Source: Planctomycetales bacterium (lineage in GTDB: Bacteria > Omnitrophota > Gorgyraeia > Gygaellales > Profunditerraquicolaceae). Taken from it: a stretch of DNA of 56,527 bases. The position numbers were made by a program, and so were the translations under genes. This document shows, piece by piece, positions 20,106-31,222 of the stretch (position 1 is the first letter of the stretch; every line of letters starts with the position of its first letter). The DNA lies in NCBI GenBank assembly GCA_005239725.1, contig SBBM01000028.1, positions 1 to 56,527 on the forward strand, read 5' to 3'. A model generated the notes under the pieces. The model was not told the DNA's origin and made no database searches. It saw nothing but the letters and a program-made list of their open reading frames with translations.

Positions 20106-20646
20106 TTCCGGCCTCCGCCTGCCGTCTGATAGTCCTTATTGCTTTAGCTTCTGCATCTAATTCTCTATTTAGTTTCTTTGCATATACATTATCGCCCAGG
20201 CATTTAAAGTTTATTTTTACATTGAAATGCGCTCCGGTAAAAGCAGCTTCCAATAAAGCAGCAGCCACTGCGATATCGCTTGCCAGATTTACATTCCCCT
20301 TCTTAACCAATTCCGCACAAAGCCTTATCCCTTCCAGGCATAAACCGGCAACCCTGCGCGGGACTTCTATTGCCTTTTTTATATTTTTACTTTGATAAGC
20401 CAGGATATCCCGGTCGGTTAAGTTTAAAAAATCTTTGCCTAATTTTTCCGACTGAGATAATATTATCTTAAGCCGCTTTTCGTACTTTTTATATTTCGGG
20501 TTACCGATGGTAAAATTCACTACCATGCTTATCAAAGACATCCCCAGGGCAGCCGCCAATGCGCACGCCGAACCCCCTCCCGGAACAGACCTTCTCGCCG
20601 CCAGATCATCCAGGTATTTTTTTATAGTCCCGTTTGCATATAGCAC
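20083..20646 (-). CDS. fchA: methenyltetrahydrofolate cyclohydrolase / cyclodeaminase family protein
   Basis: 187 aa; LAARRSVPGGGSACALAAALGMSLISMV signature of the FTCD_C family. Confidence 0.9.
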   Translation of the reverse strand: MLYANGTIKKYLDDLAARRSVPGGGSACALAAALGMSLISMVVNFTIGNPKYKKYEKRLKIILSQSEKLGKDFLNLTDRDILAYQSKNIKKAIEVPRRVAGLCLEGIRLCAELVKKGNVNLASDIAVAAALLEAAFTGAHFNVKINFKCLGDNVYAKKLNRELDAEAKAIRTIRRQAEAGIGKIIGR

Positions 20647-21027
20647 TTAATAAATAGTCCTTTCGTCCAATTCGAAGGCATTCCTGATTAAATTCTGTTT
20701 TATGCCGTTATCCGAATATACAAAAGAGACAACGTCAAACCGCGCCCTCTCATCCAGAAGTTTATTTTCCTTCAGGAAATTAACCGCAACCCGGGAAATT
20801 TTTCTCTGTTTTGACTTTAATACGGCTTCCTGAGGCGCCCCGAACCTGCCGGTCCGGCGGGTTTTTACTTCAATAAAACAGACTGTATCTTTGTCTTTTG
20901 CGATTATGTCTATTTCGCCGAATTTCGATTTATAATTCCTGGCCAGGATCTTATAGCCGTTGTCCTTTAAGAAAACAATTGCACTTTCTTCGCCGGCTTT
21001 ACCCAGGCACAGATTACTTTTCGACAT
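20647..21027 (-). CDS. yraN: YraN family (UPF0102) putative endonuclease
   Basis: 126 aa; GKAGEESAIVFLKDNGYKILARNYKSKFGEIDIIAKDKDTVCFIEVKTR. Confidence 0.93.
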   Translation of the reverse strand: MSKSNLCLGKAGEESAIVFLKDNGYKILARNYKSKFGEIDIIAKDKDTVCFIEVKTRRTGRFGAPQEAVLKSKQRKISRVAVNFLKENKLLDERARFDVVSFVYSDNGIKQNLIRNAFELDERTIY

Positions 21028-21623
21028 TACAGGAAACTCCGCCTGTGAATCGCAGATGGCCCATATTGCGCAAGAAGCTCCATATGCAGACCTGTCCCAT
21101 AACCTTTATGTTTTAAAAAATTATATTCCGGATAAGCCCTGTCATAAACCGACATTATACGGTCCCTGGTGACTTTAGCCAGGATTGAAGCCGAGGCAAT
21201 ACTCTTGGATTTTGCGTCGCCCTTTATGATGTTAAAAAAAGGAAAACCGATGTCCAGTTTTACGTTGCCGTCTACGATAAAACAAACCTGCTTATTCCCG
21301 AGCCGTTTTATTTTCGCAATAAGCCTTAGCGCCGCCTGTTCCATTGCTATCTGGGTTGCAACCAGAATGTTCAGGCGGTCAACTATCTTTTCGTTCACTA
21401 CGCCTACGCCGAATACCGAGTTTTTTACAATTTCAAAGAAGGCCCTCTCCCTCTGGATAAGGGTTAACTTCTTGGAATCGTCTATGCGGCTTTTAAAACG
21501 CGTTTGCCTTAATAATACTGCCGCCGCAACTACCGGCCCCGCCAGAGGCCCCCTACCTGCCTCATCAATCCCTGCGACTAAATCAAAACCCTTACCTTTA
21601 AACTTTTTCTCGTAATACAGCAT
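21027..21623 (-). CDS. rnhB: ribonuclease HII
   Basis: 198 aa; AGIDEAGRGPLAGPVVAAAV, DSKKLT, KVTRDR. Confidence 0.96.
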   Translation of the reverse strand: MLYYEKKFKGKGFDLVAGIDEAGRGPLAGPVVAAAVLLRQTRFKSRIDDSKKLTLIQRERAFFEIVKNSVFGVGVVNEKIVDRLNILVATQIAMEQAALRLIAKIKRLGNKQVCFIVDGNVKLDIGFPFFNIIKGDAKSKSIASASILAKVTRDRIMSVYDRAYPEYNFLKHKGYGTGLHMELLAQYGPSAIHRRSFL

Positions 21624-21625
21624 TT

Positions 21626-21741
21626 ATCACTAACTAGTACGCTAGTAATGAGTAACTAGTAATTTTTGCTTTTTTAAAAAATTTGCTTTATGTTTTTGCT
21701 TTAATTACCAGTTACTAGTTACTGGCATCACTGATTACTAA
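21626..21741. repeat. Palindromic repeat family R2 (AGTAACTAGTA...TACTAGTTACT arms)
   Basis: Inverted AGTAACTAGTAAT / ATTACCAGTTACTAGTTACT arms around an AT-rich loop; copies at 22835-22953 and 31098-31222. Confidence 0.9.
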
Positions 21742-22090
21742 CTTTTTCTTCGTCGCTCGCAATTTTTGTAGCATGCTTTCCTATCTTGCCCCGCAAGTAG
21801 TAAAGCTTTGCCCGTTTTACCTTCCCGCGTTTTACTACCTCTATCCGCTCAATGACGGGAGAACATAAAGGAAAAACGCGCTCAATGCCTTCGCCGTAAG
21901 AGATTTTTCTTACCGTAAAGATGGTATGCAACCCCGAACCTTTCTTGGCAATAACTACGCCCTCAAAAGGATGCAGTCTTATCTTGTCCCCTTCGGGGAT
22001 CTTAGTCAGGACTTTCAGGGTATCGCCTACTCTGAAATCGGGATATTCCTTTTTCGTATAATCCTTTTCAATAATTTTTAACTTATCCAT
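21728..22090 (-). CDS. rplS: 50S ribosomal protein L19
   Basis: [43 protein letters not shown]; start taken at internal Met ([11 protein letters not shown]) because the longer ORF overlaps trmD. Confidence 0.95.
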   Translation of the reverse strand: MDKLKIIEKDYTKKEYPDFRVGDTLKVLTKIPEGDKIRLHPFEGVVIAKKGSGLHTIFTVRKISYGEGIERVFPLCSPVIERIEVVKRGKVKRAKLYYLRGKIGKHATKIASDEEKVSNQ

Positions 22091-22107
22091 TTGCTCTCCT
22101 CTCGGAC

Positions 22108-22830
22108 TTAAAGGACGGCTCTCAAAAGGTCCGGCCTTCTTTTCTTTGTCTTCAACAATGCCTCCTGCTTCCTCCACTTTTCTATCTTCTTATGGTCGCC
22201 TGACAGCAATATCTCCGGCACCTTCATCCCGCGAAAAGTAGCGGGCCTGGTGTAATGGGAATATTCTAATAGATTACCTTCAAATGACTCAAAATTCAAG
22301 GAATTTTTATCGCCGAGCACCCCGGGAATAAGCCGCACAAGGCTATCAACCAGGACCATTGCCGGGAGTTCCCCGCCGGTAAGGACATAGTCGCCGATAG
22401 AAATCTCCTCATCTACAAGACGCTGCCTGACTCTTTCATCCACCCCTTCGTAATGCCCGCAGATTAAAATCAAATGATTGTATTTTGAGATTTTTTTGGC
22501 TAATTTCTGCGTTAAGGTTTTGCCTTGCGGTGTAAGTAATATAATTTTTGGCTTTCCGGTTTTAAGTTTTGAATTGCAGTTTTCTGTTTTTCGTTTTTCG
22601 TTTTTCGTTATCCATTCTATCGCCCGGAATATCGGTTCCGGCCGCATAACCATGCCCGAACCTCCGCCAAAAGGTCTGTCATCAACCTTGCGGTGCTTAT
22701 CTGCCGTGTAATCGCGCAAATCGTGTATGAATATCTCAACCTTGCCCTTGGCTTGCGCCCGCTTGACTATGGACTCACCCAAAACCGGGGCAAACATTTT
22801 TGGGAATATAGTCAAAATATCTATGCGCAT
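22108..22830 (-). CDS. trmD: tRNA (guanine37-N1)-methyltransferase
   Basis: 240 aa; [52 protein letters not shown]. Confidence 0.97.
   Translation of the reverse strand: MRIDILTIFPKMFAPVLGESIVKRAQAKGKVEIFIHDLRDYTADKHRKVDDRPFGGGSGMVMRPEPIFRAIEWITKNEKRKTENCNSKLKTGKPKIILLTPQGKTLTQKLAKKISKYNHLILICGHYEGVDERVRQRLVDEEISIGDYVLTGGELPAMVLVDSLVRLIPGVLGDKNSLNFESFEGNLLEYSHYTRPATFRGMKVPEILLSGDHKKIEKWRKQEALLKTKKRRPDLLRAVL
22570..22612. repeat. AACGAAA-type tandem repeat inside trmD
   Basis: Plus strand TTTTCTGTTTTTCGTTTTTCGTTTTTCGTTATCC; encodes [11 protein letters not shown]. Confidence 0.75.
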
Positions 22831-22834
22831 ATTT

Positions 22835-25465
<2,631 letters not shown>

Positions 25466-25467
25466 GT

Positions 25468-26460
25468 TTAGATAATGAGCATGGCATCGCCGTAACTGTA
25501 AAACCTATATTTCTTATCCACTGCTTCCTGGTATGCCTTTTTGGCAAGTTTCTCTCCGCAAAACGCACAAACCAGCATAAAAAGGGTGGTGCAGGGAAGA
25601 TGAAAATTGGTTAGTAATGAATCAACTATCTTAAATTCATATCCCGGATAAATAAATAAGTCCGTATACCCTTCTTTTTTCCCGGCAGCATAAGATTCTA
25701 AGGCGCGCAGGGAAGTTGTGCCTACGGCAAATATGCGTTTCTTGTTCACGCGCGTATCCCGGATTAATCCCGCTGCCCTATCAGGGACCTTAAAATACTC
25801 CGGCTCCATTTTGTGTTCGGTAATATTTTTGCATTTTACCGGCTTAAACGTCCCGATACCGACATGCAAAGTAAGATAAGCGATATTTACTCCTGAAACA
25901 CCCATATTCTCAAGCAATCTTTTTGTAAAATGCAGGCCGGCGGTAGGCGAGGCAACTGCCCCCTCCTTATCCGCGTACACGGTCTGGTAATAAATATTAT
26001 CTAAACTCTCGGCTTCCCTTTTTATATAAGGAGGCAAAGGCATAACCCCTAAATTATAGACGGCTTCTATATCCTTAAGGTTAAAAGTGATTTCGTTTTT
26101 CGCGCTCATTATGCCTGAAGCCGTTCCGCCGTTAAAAATTATCTTTTCTCCTGGTTTTACCCTGGCCGGCTTGATTAAGGCATTAAAAGTTAAACCCTCT
26201 TTGCGGTTTAAAAGTAAAACTTCAACTTTTCCGCCTGTAATCCTTGAGCCTTTTATGCGGCTGGGCAGGACTTTGGTATCGTTTAAGACGACGAGGTCGC
26301 CCCTGTTAAAATAATCCCCGATATCCTTAAAGATGCGGTGTTCTATCTTGGCATTCTTACGCTCTAAAACCAGAAGCCTTGCCTCATCGCGTTCTTTTAA
26401 AGGATACTGAGCAATCAACTCCCTGGGAAGGTGGTAATCAAAATCTGAGAGTTTCAACAT
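25468..26460 (-). CDS. queA: S-adenosylmethionine:tRNA ribosyltransferase-isomerase
   Basis: 330 aa; DFDYHLPRELIAQYPL, PTAGLHFTKRLL, LTNFHLPCTTLFMLVCAF. Confidence 0.97.
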   Translation of the reverse strand: MLKLSDFDYHLPRELIAQYPLKERDEARLLVLERKNAKIEHRIFKDIGDYFNRGDLVVLNDTKVLPSRIKGSRITGGKVEVLLLNRKEGLTFNALIKPARVKPGEKIIFNGGTASGIMSAKNEITFNLKDIEAVYNLGVMPLPPYIKREAESLDNIYYQTVYADKEGAVASPTAGLHFTKRLLENMGVSGVNIAYLTLHVGIGTFKPVKCKNITEHKMEPEYFKVPDRAAGLIRDTRVNKKRIFAVGTTSLRALESYAAGKKEGYTDLFIYPGYEFKIVDSLLTNFHLPCTTLFMLVCAFCGEKLAKKAYQEAVDKKYRFYSYGDAMLII

Positions 26461-27574
26461 CTGAGCCCGGATAGTAATGTTTGAGGATTTCTTTATAACT
26501 GCGGCCTTCTTTTGCCATAAAATAAGCGCCCCACTGGCATAATCCTACGCCGTGGCCCCAGCCAAAACCTTCAAATGCCACGCCGTCTTTATTCACATCC
26601 ACGCTAAAATTCGTGCTCCTGATAATATCAGGGCCCATTATATTCCTGAAATCTTTTGCCGGAATATTCAACTCCTCTTTATTGCCGGATATTTTTAAGC
26701 TTGTAATCCTTGCACTTCCATCCCTGCCGTTTATCGCGATATCTTTTACCGCATCAATCTTATAGCCTGCCTGGGACAATTTCTCTTTTATCGCAGATTG
26801 CGAAAAAGCAGCATGCCAGCTAAAATGCGGCGAATCCTTGCAGAATCCGCATACCACCCCTTTTAAGGGCAGCGAACGCACATCCCAGAGCAAAGATACA
26901 TCCTCGGTGTGCCCGGCGCAGGTAGCGTGAAAATAAGCAGGGAGTATCTTTCCCTGATAGGTAAGCACCAAATTTTGCGTATCATCAACTGCCTTATTGG
27001 TGCGGTAGCGTTCGGAAATTTTTCCTCCGTAAATCTGGGAATACACGTCGCTTGTTACGTCATAATTTAAGGCAGAATTTACCTGCATCTGGTGGAGAGC
27101 AAAAGTCCGGCTGATTACTGCCTGCGCCTTTAATGCCTCAGGCGGCCAGTAGTGCGATACCTCATGGTATAAAACACCCTTTATATAATCCTCAAGGTTG
27201 ATGTAATTTATGGCGGCGATGTGGTTGTTTTGCTTTTTTATAAACTGCATCCCGCCATTAAATTTACGCTCATCTATTGCGACATCGCCGTCAACAGGCA
27301 CAATAATAATCTTAGGGAGGTTAAAACTTATTTTTCCGATTAATATGCCTCCCCCATAAGCGGCTATTGTGGCATTTAATCTCTTCCCCCGGTAAAGAAT
27401 TTTATGGTTTCCGTCACGCACCTCATAACGCCCGTTAACCCTAAGACTTAAAGATTCCGCATCCTTTACAACCTCAACCCGCACCTCATGCGCGTATGCC
27501 GCATGCCAACCGGGAAAAATAACCGCACCGGATATAGCCAATAAAATTATTTCTTTGCTTATCGCCTTGACCAT
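26438..27574 (-). CDS. SpoIID/LytB domain protein
   Basis: 378 aa; NYINLEDYIKGVLYHEVSHYWPPEALKAQAVISRTFAL, GWGHGVGLCQWGAYFMAKEGRSYKEILKHYYPG. Confidence 0.9.
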   Translation of the reverse strand: MVKAISKEIILLAISGAVIFPGWHAAYAHEVRVEVVKDAESLSLRVNGRYEVRDGNHKILYRGKRLNATIAAYGGGILIGKISFNLPKIIIVPVDGDVAIDERKFNGGMQFIKKQNNHIAAINYINLEDYIKGVLYHEVSHYWPPEALKAQAVISRTFALHQMQVNSALNYDVTSDVYSQIYGGKISERYRTNKAVDDTQNLVLTYQGKILPAYFHATCAGHTEDVSLLWDVRSLPLKGVVCGFCKDSPHFSWHAAFSQSAIKEKLSQAGYKIDAVKDIAINGRDGSARITSLKISGNKEELNIPAKDFRNIMGPDIIRSTNFSVDVNKDGVAFEGFGWGHGVGLCQWGAYFMAKEGRSYKEILKHYYPGSDVETLRF

Positions 27575-27765
27575 AGCCAGAATATTAAAGAGAGGACAAT
27601 ACTTATCAAAATAGAAGTCGCTAAAGGAAAATAAAAAGTAAAGTTTTTCCTTTGAATATAAATATCCCCGGGTAGCTTCCCCAAAAGAGGTATCTTATTG
27701 ATAAAGGTAAGCAGCAACCCTATCATAATCAACACCATACCGAAAATTATAAACGTTTTTCCCAA
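27559..27765 (-). CDS. DUF2905-like small membrane protein
   Basis: GKTFIIFGMVLIMIGLLLTFINKIPLLGKLPGDIYIQRKNFTFYFPLATSILISI; TTG start with GGAGGTGTGA Shine-Dalgarno; longer ORF start rejected. Confidence 0.85.
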   Translation of the reverse strand: MGKTFIIFGMVLIMIGLLLTFINKIPLLGKLPGDIYIQRKNFTFYFPLATSILISIVLSLIFWLWSRR

Positions 27766-27901
27766 ATCACACCTCCCAACCTTGCCCCTTACACTGCACA
27801 GCTCATAAGTTGAATTTCCGGTGTTTTTGTTGTTTTTGTTCTTTCCAGCCTTCAATAATCCTGCAGCGAAGAGGCAAAATCTAACAAATTTTTAACGCTT
27901 T

Positions 27902-28312
27902 AATGAACCCGCCGGTTTTCTCGCTCATGATTTTTTCCGTTCTTTAGCTTTTTGCTCGGAAACGCATAACTAATAAATTTTGCGGGGGGCTTGGCTGTGG
28001 TTGAGCGGGGCCTCCGAGGATGCCGAGCGGGCATGGCTCGCCAGCCATCACAGAGTCAGCGAGAGCGAGGCACCGCAGGGGAGCGAAACCCTGCGTTTAA
28101 CTTTCAGGTTTCGTCCTGAGCGGAAGCGAAGGACGAAATTTGCCACGCTGGGGCAAAATGAACGTCCCCGCGAAAACACAGGCAAGACACACGCAAACTG
28201 TAAAATAAACCTTGCGGGACAGTCCCCTTTTACTTTTTGTGGGGACAGGCCTCTTCTAATTCTTTGGTATAGCCAAGACGCGGTCTGTCCCCAATTAATA
28301 ACAGTCCCTGTC
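27902..28312. repeat. Composite repeat-rich intergenic region (R3-like left end plus GGGGACAG/CTGTCCCC hairpin)
   Basis: 27902 AATGAACCCGCCGGTTTTCTCGCTCA matches R3; 28213-28312 carries GGGGACAG ... CTGTCCCC inverted repeats. Confidence 0.65.
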
Positions 28313-28317
28313 AGTTG

Positions 28318-29367
28318 CTAAAACATCTCCTCTTGTTTCTCTTTATTATAATGAATCCCGAAATGGTCGAATGCAAGTTTGGTGGCGAGCCTGCCGCGGG
28401 AAGTCCGCTTCAAGTATCTTGCTTTAAGTAAATAGGGTTCAACGGAGTCAACTAAGGTGTCTATCTCTTCATTAAGGCTGGCGGCCAGGGACTCAACCCC
28501 TACCGGCCCGCCGTTATAAAACTCAATAATCAACTTCAAGAACCTGCGGTCAATATCGTCTAAGCCTGCCTTATCAATACCCATATCATCCAGAGTCTTT
28601 GCCGCAACCAGGGCAGTTACCTTTTCTATCTTGGCGACCTGGGCATAATCGCGCACCCGGCGCAGCAACCTGTTTGCGATCCTGGGAGTGCCGCGCGCCC
28701 TGCGGCTTATCTCCATTGCCCCCTCATTATCCACGTCAATACCTATAATCTCTGCCGAACGTTTGATTATCTCTGCCAAATCCTCTATTTGATAAAAATC
28801 CAGGTGGTGCAAGATGCCGAAACGCGAACGCAAAGGCCCGGTCAATAAACCCACGCGCGTAGTCGCACCTACCAGAGTAAAAGGCTTCAGGTGGAATTTT
28901 ATTGTTTTTGCATACGGGCCTTTATCAATCACAAAGTCAATCTCAAAACTCTCCATTGCCGGATAAAGGAACTCCTCGACGACCTTGGAAAGCCTGTGTA
29001 TCTCGTCAATAAAAAGTATATCCCCCTTTTCCAGATTAGTAAGTATCCCGATTAAATCCCCGGCCTTTTCTATCGCCGGGCCCGAGGTCGCGGTGATTTT
29101 CCCGTGCATCTCATGGGCAATGATATGGGCAAGGCAGGTCTTGCCTAAACCAGGAGGGCCGGAGAAAAGTATGTGCTCCAGAGGCTCTTTTCGTTGTTTT
29201 GCGGCAGTGAGGCAGACTTTCAAGTTTTCGACCATCTCTTTCTGGCCGATAAATTCCGATAACTTATGCGGCCTTAAAGAGATATTTAAAACAATATCCT
29301 CTTCGTTCTCCTGCGCCCCTTCAATAATGCGGCTTTCTAAAATTTCATCCTTGTTCTCTTTTGGCAT
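28318..29367 (-). CDS. ruvB: Holliday junction branch migration helicase RuvB
   Basis: 349 aa; LRPHKLSEFIGQ, FSGPPGLGKTCLAHIIA, FIDEIHRL, GATTRVGLLTGPLRSRFGI. Confidence 0.98.
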   Translation of the reverse strand: MPKENKDEILESRIIEGAQENEEDIVLNISLRPHKLSEFIGQKEMVENLKVCLTAAKQRKEPLEHILFSGPPGLGKTCLAHIIAHEMHGKITATSGPAIEKAGDLIGILTNLEKGDILFIDEIHRLSKVVEEFLYPAMESFEIDFVIDKGPYAKTIKFHLKPFTLVGATTRVGLLTGPLRSRFGILHHLDFYQIEDLAEIIKRSAEIIGIDVDNEGAMEISRRARGTPRIANRLLRRVRDYAQVAKIEKVTALVAAKTLDDMGIDKAGLDDIDRRFLKLIIEFYNGGPVGVESLAASLNEEIDTLVDSVEPYLLKARYLKRTSRGRLATKLAFDHFGIHYNKEKQEEMF

Positions 29368-30106
29368 AGGGTATTATATTGGCTTCATTCCTGACAATCG
29401 CAATTTCTCCGAATAATTCTTTCTGTATTATAACGATTTCTTTCATCTTGATTAATTCCAGGATACTTAAGAAAATTACGATTACCTCTATTTTGTCCTT
29501 GGCCCTGGAAAATAGCTCCGAAACATTCACGGTCTTATTTAGCATCATAAGGTGCAGTAATTGATGCGTCTTTTCGGCAACCGTAAACTCGTCCTTGATA
29601 ACCTGGTAGAATAATTCTCTGGGCGCGTCTTTAAGGGCTTTGGAAAAGGCGTCAATCAAATCAAATATACTTGCCTCAAAATATTGGGGTTTTTCTTCAT
29701 CAGCAACCATATCTTTTTCATCAAGGCCTGTTTTCTGGCGCCTAAAGAGTTCTTTTTGGCTGGCTTCCCTTTCGCGCAACTCCCGGGCTATCTCCTTAAA
29801 CCTTTCATATTCCAGCAATTTTCTGACTAATTCTGCCCTGGGATCTTCCCCTTCTTCCTCAACAACATCCGTTTCCTGGGCAGGAAGCAGCATTTTGGAT
29901 TTAATCTGCATAAGTGTCGCCGCCATTACCAGGAATTCCCCGGCTAAATTTAAATCCAGGGATTTCATCAATTCTAAATACTGAATGTACTGCTCGGTGA
30001 CCTGGGCAATCGGTATATCGTAAATATTCAGCTGGTCTTTTTTGACAAGGTAGAGGAGTAAATCCAGGGGACCCTCAAAAAGTTGCAGTTTTATTTTATA
30101 AGTCAT
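29345..30106 (-). CDS. scpA: segregation and condensation protein A
   Basis: 253 aa; FEGPLDLLLYLVKKDQLNIYDIPIAQVTEQYIQYL. Confidence 0.96.
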   Translation of the reverse strand: MTYKIKLQLFEGPLDLLLYLVKKDQLNIYDIPIAQVTEQYIQYLELMKSLDLNLAGEFLVMAATLMQIKSKMLLPAQETDVVEEEGEDPRAELVRKLLEYERFKEIARELREREASQKELFRRQKTGLDEKDMVADEEKPQYFEASIFDLIDAFSKALKDAPRELFYQVIKDEFTVAEKTHQLLHLMMLNKTVNVSELFSRAKDKIEVIVIFLSILELIKMKEIVIIQKELFGEIAIVRNEANIIPYAKREQG

Positions 30107-30109
30107 AAG

Positions 30110-31090
30110 TTATGCTAAATTAATTATTTTTTTTACTTCCGAAATAGTGCCGCGCGCAACGCCCGCCGCCTTCTTTTCCCCTTCTTCCAATATTTCAAAG
30201 ACACGGCTTTTAGCCTTAAGAAGTTCGTGCCTCTTTTCCTGGATGGGCTTTAGGAATTTAACCAGGATTTCGGCTAATTCCTTTTTACAGTTAGTGCAGC
30301 CTACGTGCGCCTTACGGCACTGTTCATCTATTTCTTTTTTCCTCTCTGGAGCAAATACCGCGTAATAACTGTGCACATTGCATTTTTCTGGATGTCCCGG
30401 GTCAGACACCTTAATCCTTGCCGGGTCGGTAAACATGCTCTGGACCTTCTTACGGATTACATCCGGCTCTTCGGAGAGGGCAATATAATTATTGTAACTC
30501 TTACTCATCTTACGGCCGTCCAGGCCCAAAAGCCTGTTGGCCTTTGTGAGAAGTGCCCTGGGGTCAGGAAAAATTTCTTTTTTATAGAGTTTATTAAATT
30601 TCCTGGCGATCTCCCGGGTCAACTCCAGGTGCGGAAGCTGGTCTTCACCCACCGGAATACTTTCTGCTTTATAAAGCAATATATCCGCAGCCTGTAATAC
30701 CGGATAGCCCAGGAAACCGTAAGTACTCAAATCCCGGTTTGTCATCTCTCGTAGTTGCTCTTTATACGTCGGGCAGCGCTCAAGCATGCCCAAGGGAGTG
30801 ATTATCGAAAGTATTATATATAATTCCAGGTGCTCTTTGATATGCGACTGGATAAAGATATGGGATTTTTTGGGGTTGATGCCACAGGCAAGCCAGTCAA
30901 TAACATTATCTACGATATTTTCTTTTAAGTTTTCCGGATTTTCATACTCGCTCATCAGGGCATGCCAGTCGGCAACCATAAAAAGACATTCGTATTCATC
31001 CTGCAGGCTTTTCCAATTATCTAATGCGCCGACAAGATGGCCCAGGTGAAGCTTCCCCGTAGGCCGCATGCCGCTCAATATTCTCTTCAT
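30110..31090 (-). CDS. trpS: tryptophanyl-tRNA synthetase
   Basis: 326 aa; SGMRPTGKLHLGHLVGAL, GLDGRKMSKSYNN. Confidence 0.97.
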   Translation of the reverse strand: MKRILSGMRPTGKLHLGHLVGALDNWKSLQDEYECLFMVADWHALMSEYENPENLKENIVDNVIDWLACGINPKKSHIFIQSHIKEHLELYIILSIITPLGMLERCPTYKEQLREMTNRDLSTYGFLGYPVLQAADILLYKAESIPVGEDQLPHLELTREIARKFNKLYKKEIFPDPRALLTKANRLLGLDGRKMSKSYNNYIALSEEPDVIRKKVQSMFTDPARIKVSDPGHPEKCNVHSYYAVFAPERKKEIDEQCRKAHVGCTNCKKELAEILVKFLKPIQEKRHELLKAKSRVFEILEEGEKKAAGVARGTISEVKKIINLA

Positions 31091-31097
31091 AGCATGT

Positions 31098-31222
31098 ACA
31101 GTAACTAGTACGCTAGTAGCGAGTAACCAGTAATTTTCAAAACATTAAACCAAAAGATATAAATTTTTGGCATTTTTGGTTTTATTACCAGTTACTAGTT
31201 ACTAAATTACTAGTTACTGTTT
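31098..31222. repeat. Palindromic repeat family R2
   Basis: CAGTAACTAGTACGCTAGTAGCGAGTAACCAGTAATTTT ... TTATTACCAGTTACTAGTTACTAAATTACTAGTTACTG. Confidence 0.9.

Noticed and set aside
22091-22177. N-terminal extension of rplS in the ORF track
   Set aside because: Overlaps trmD and adds 29 residues not found in L19; internal ATG at 22090 gives a canonical start.
27980-28321. 113-aa plus-strand ORF
   Set aside because: Covers the composite repeat region; only large plus-strand ORF outside genes, but repeat-derived and without recognisable motifs.
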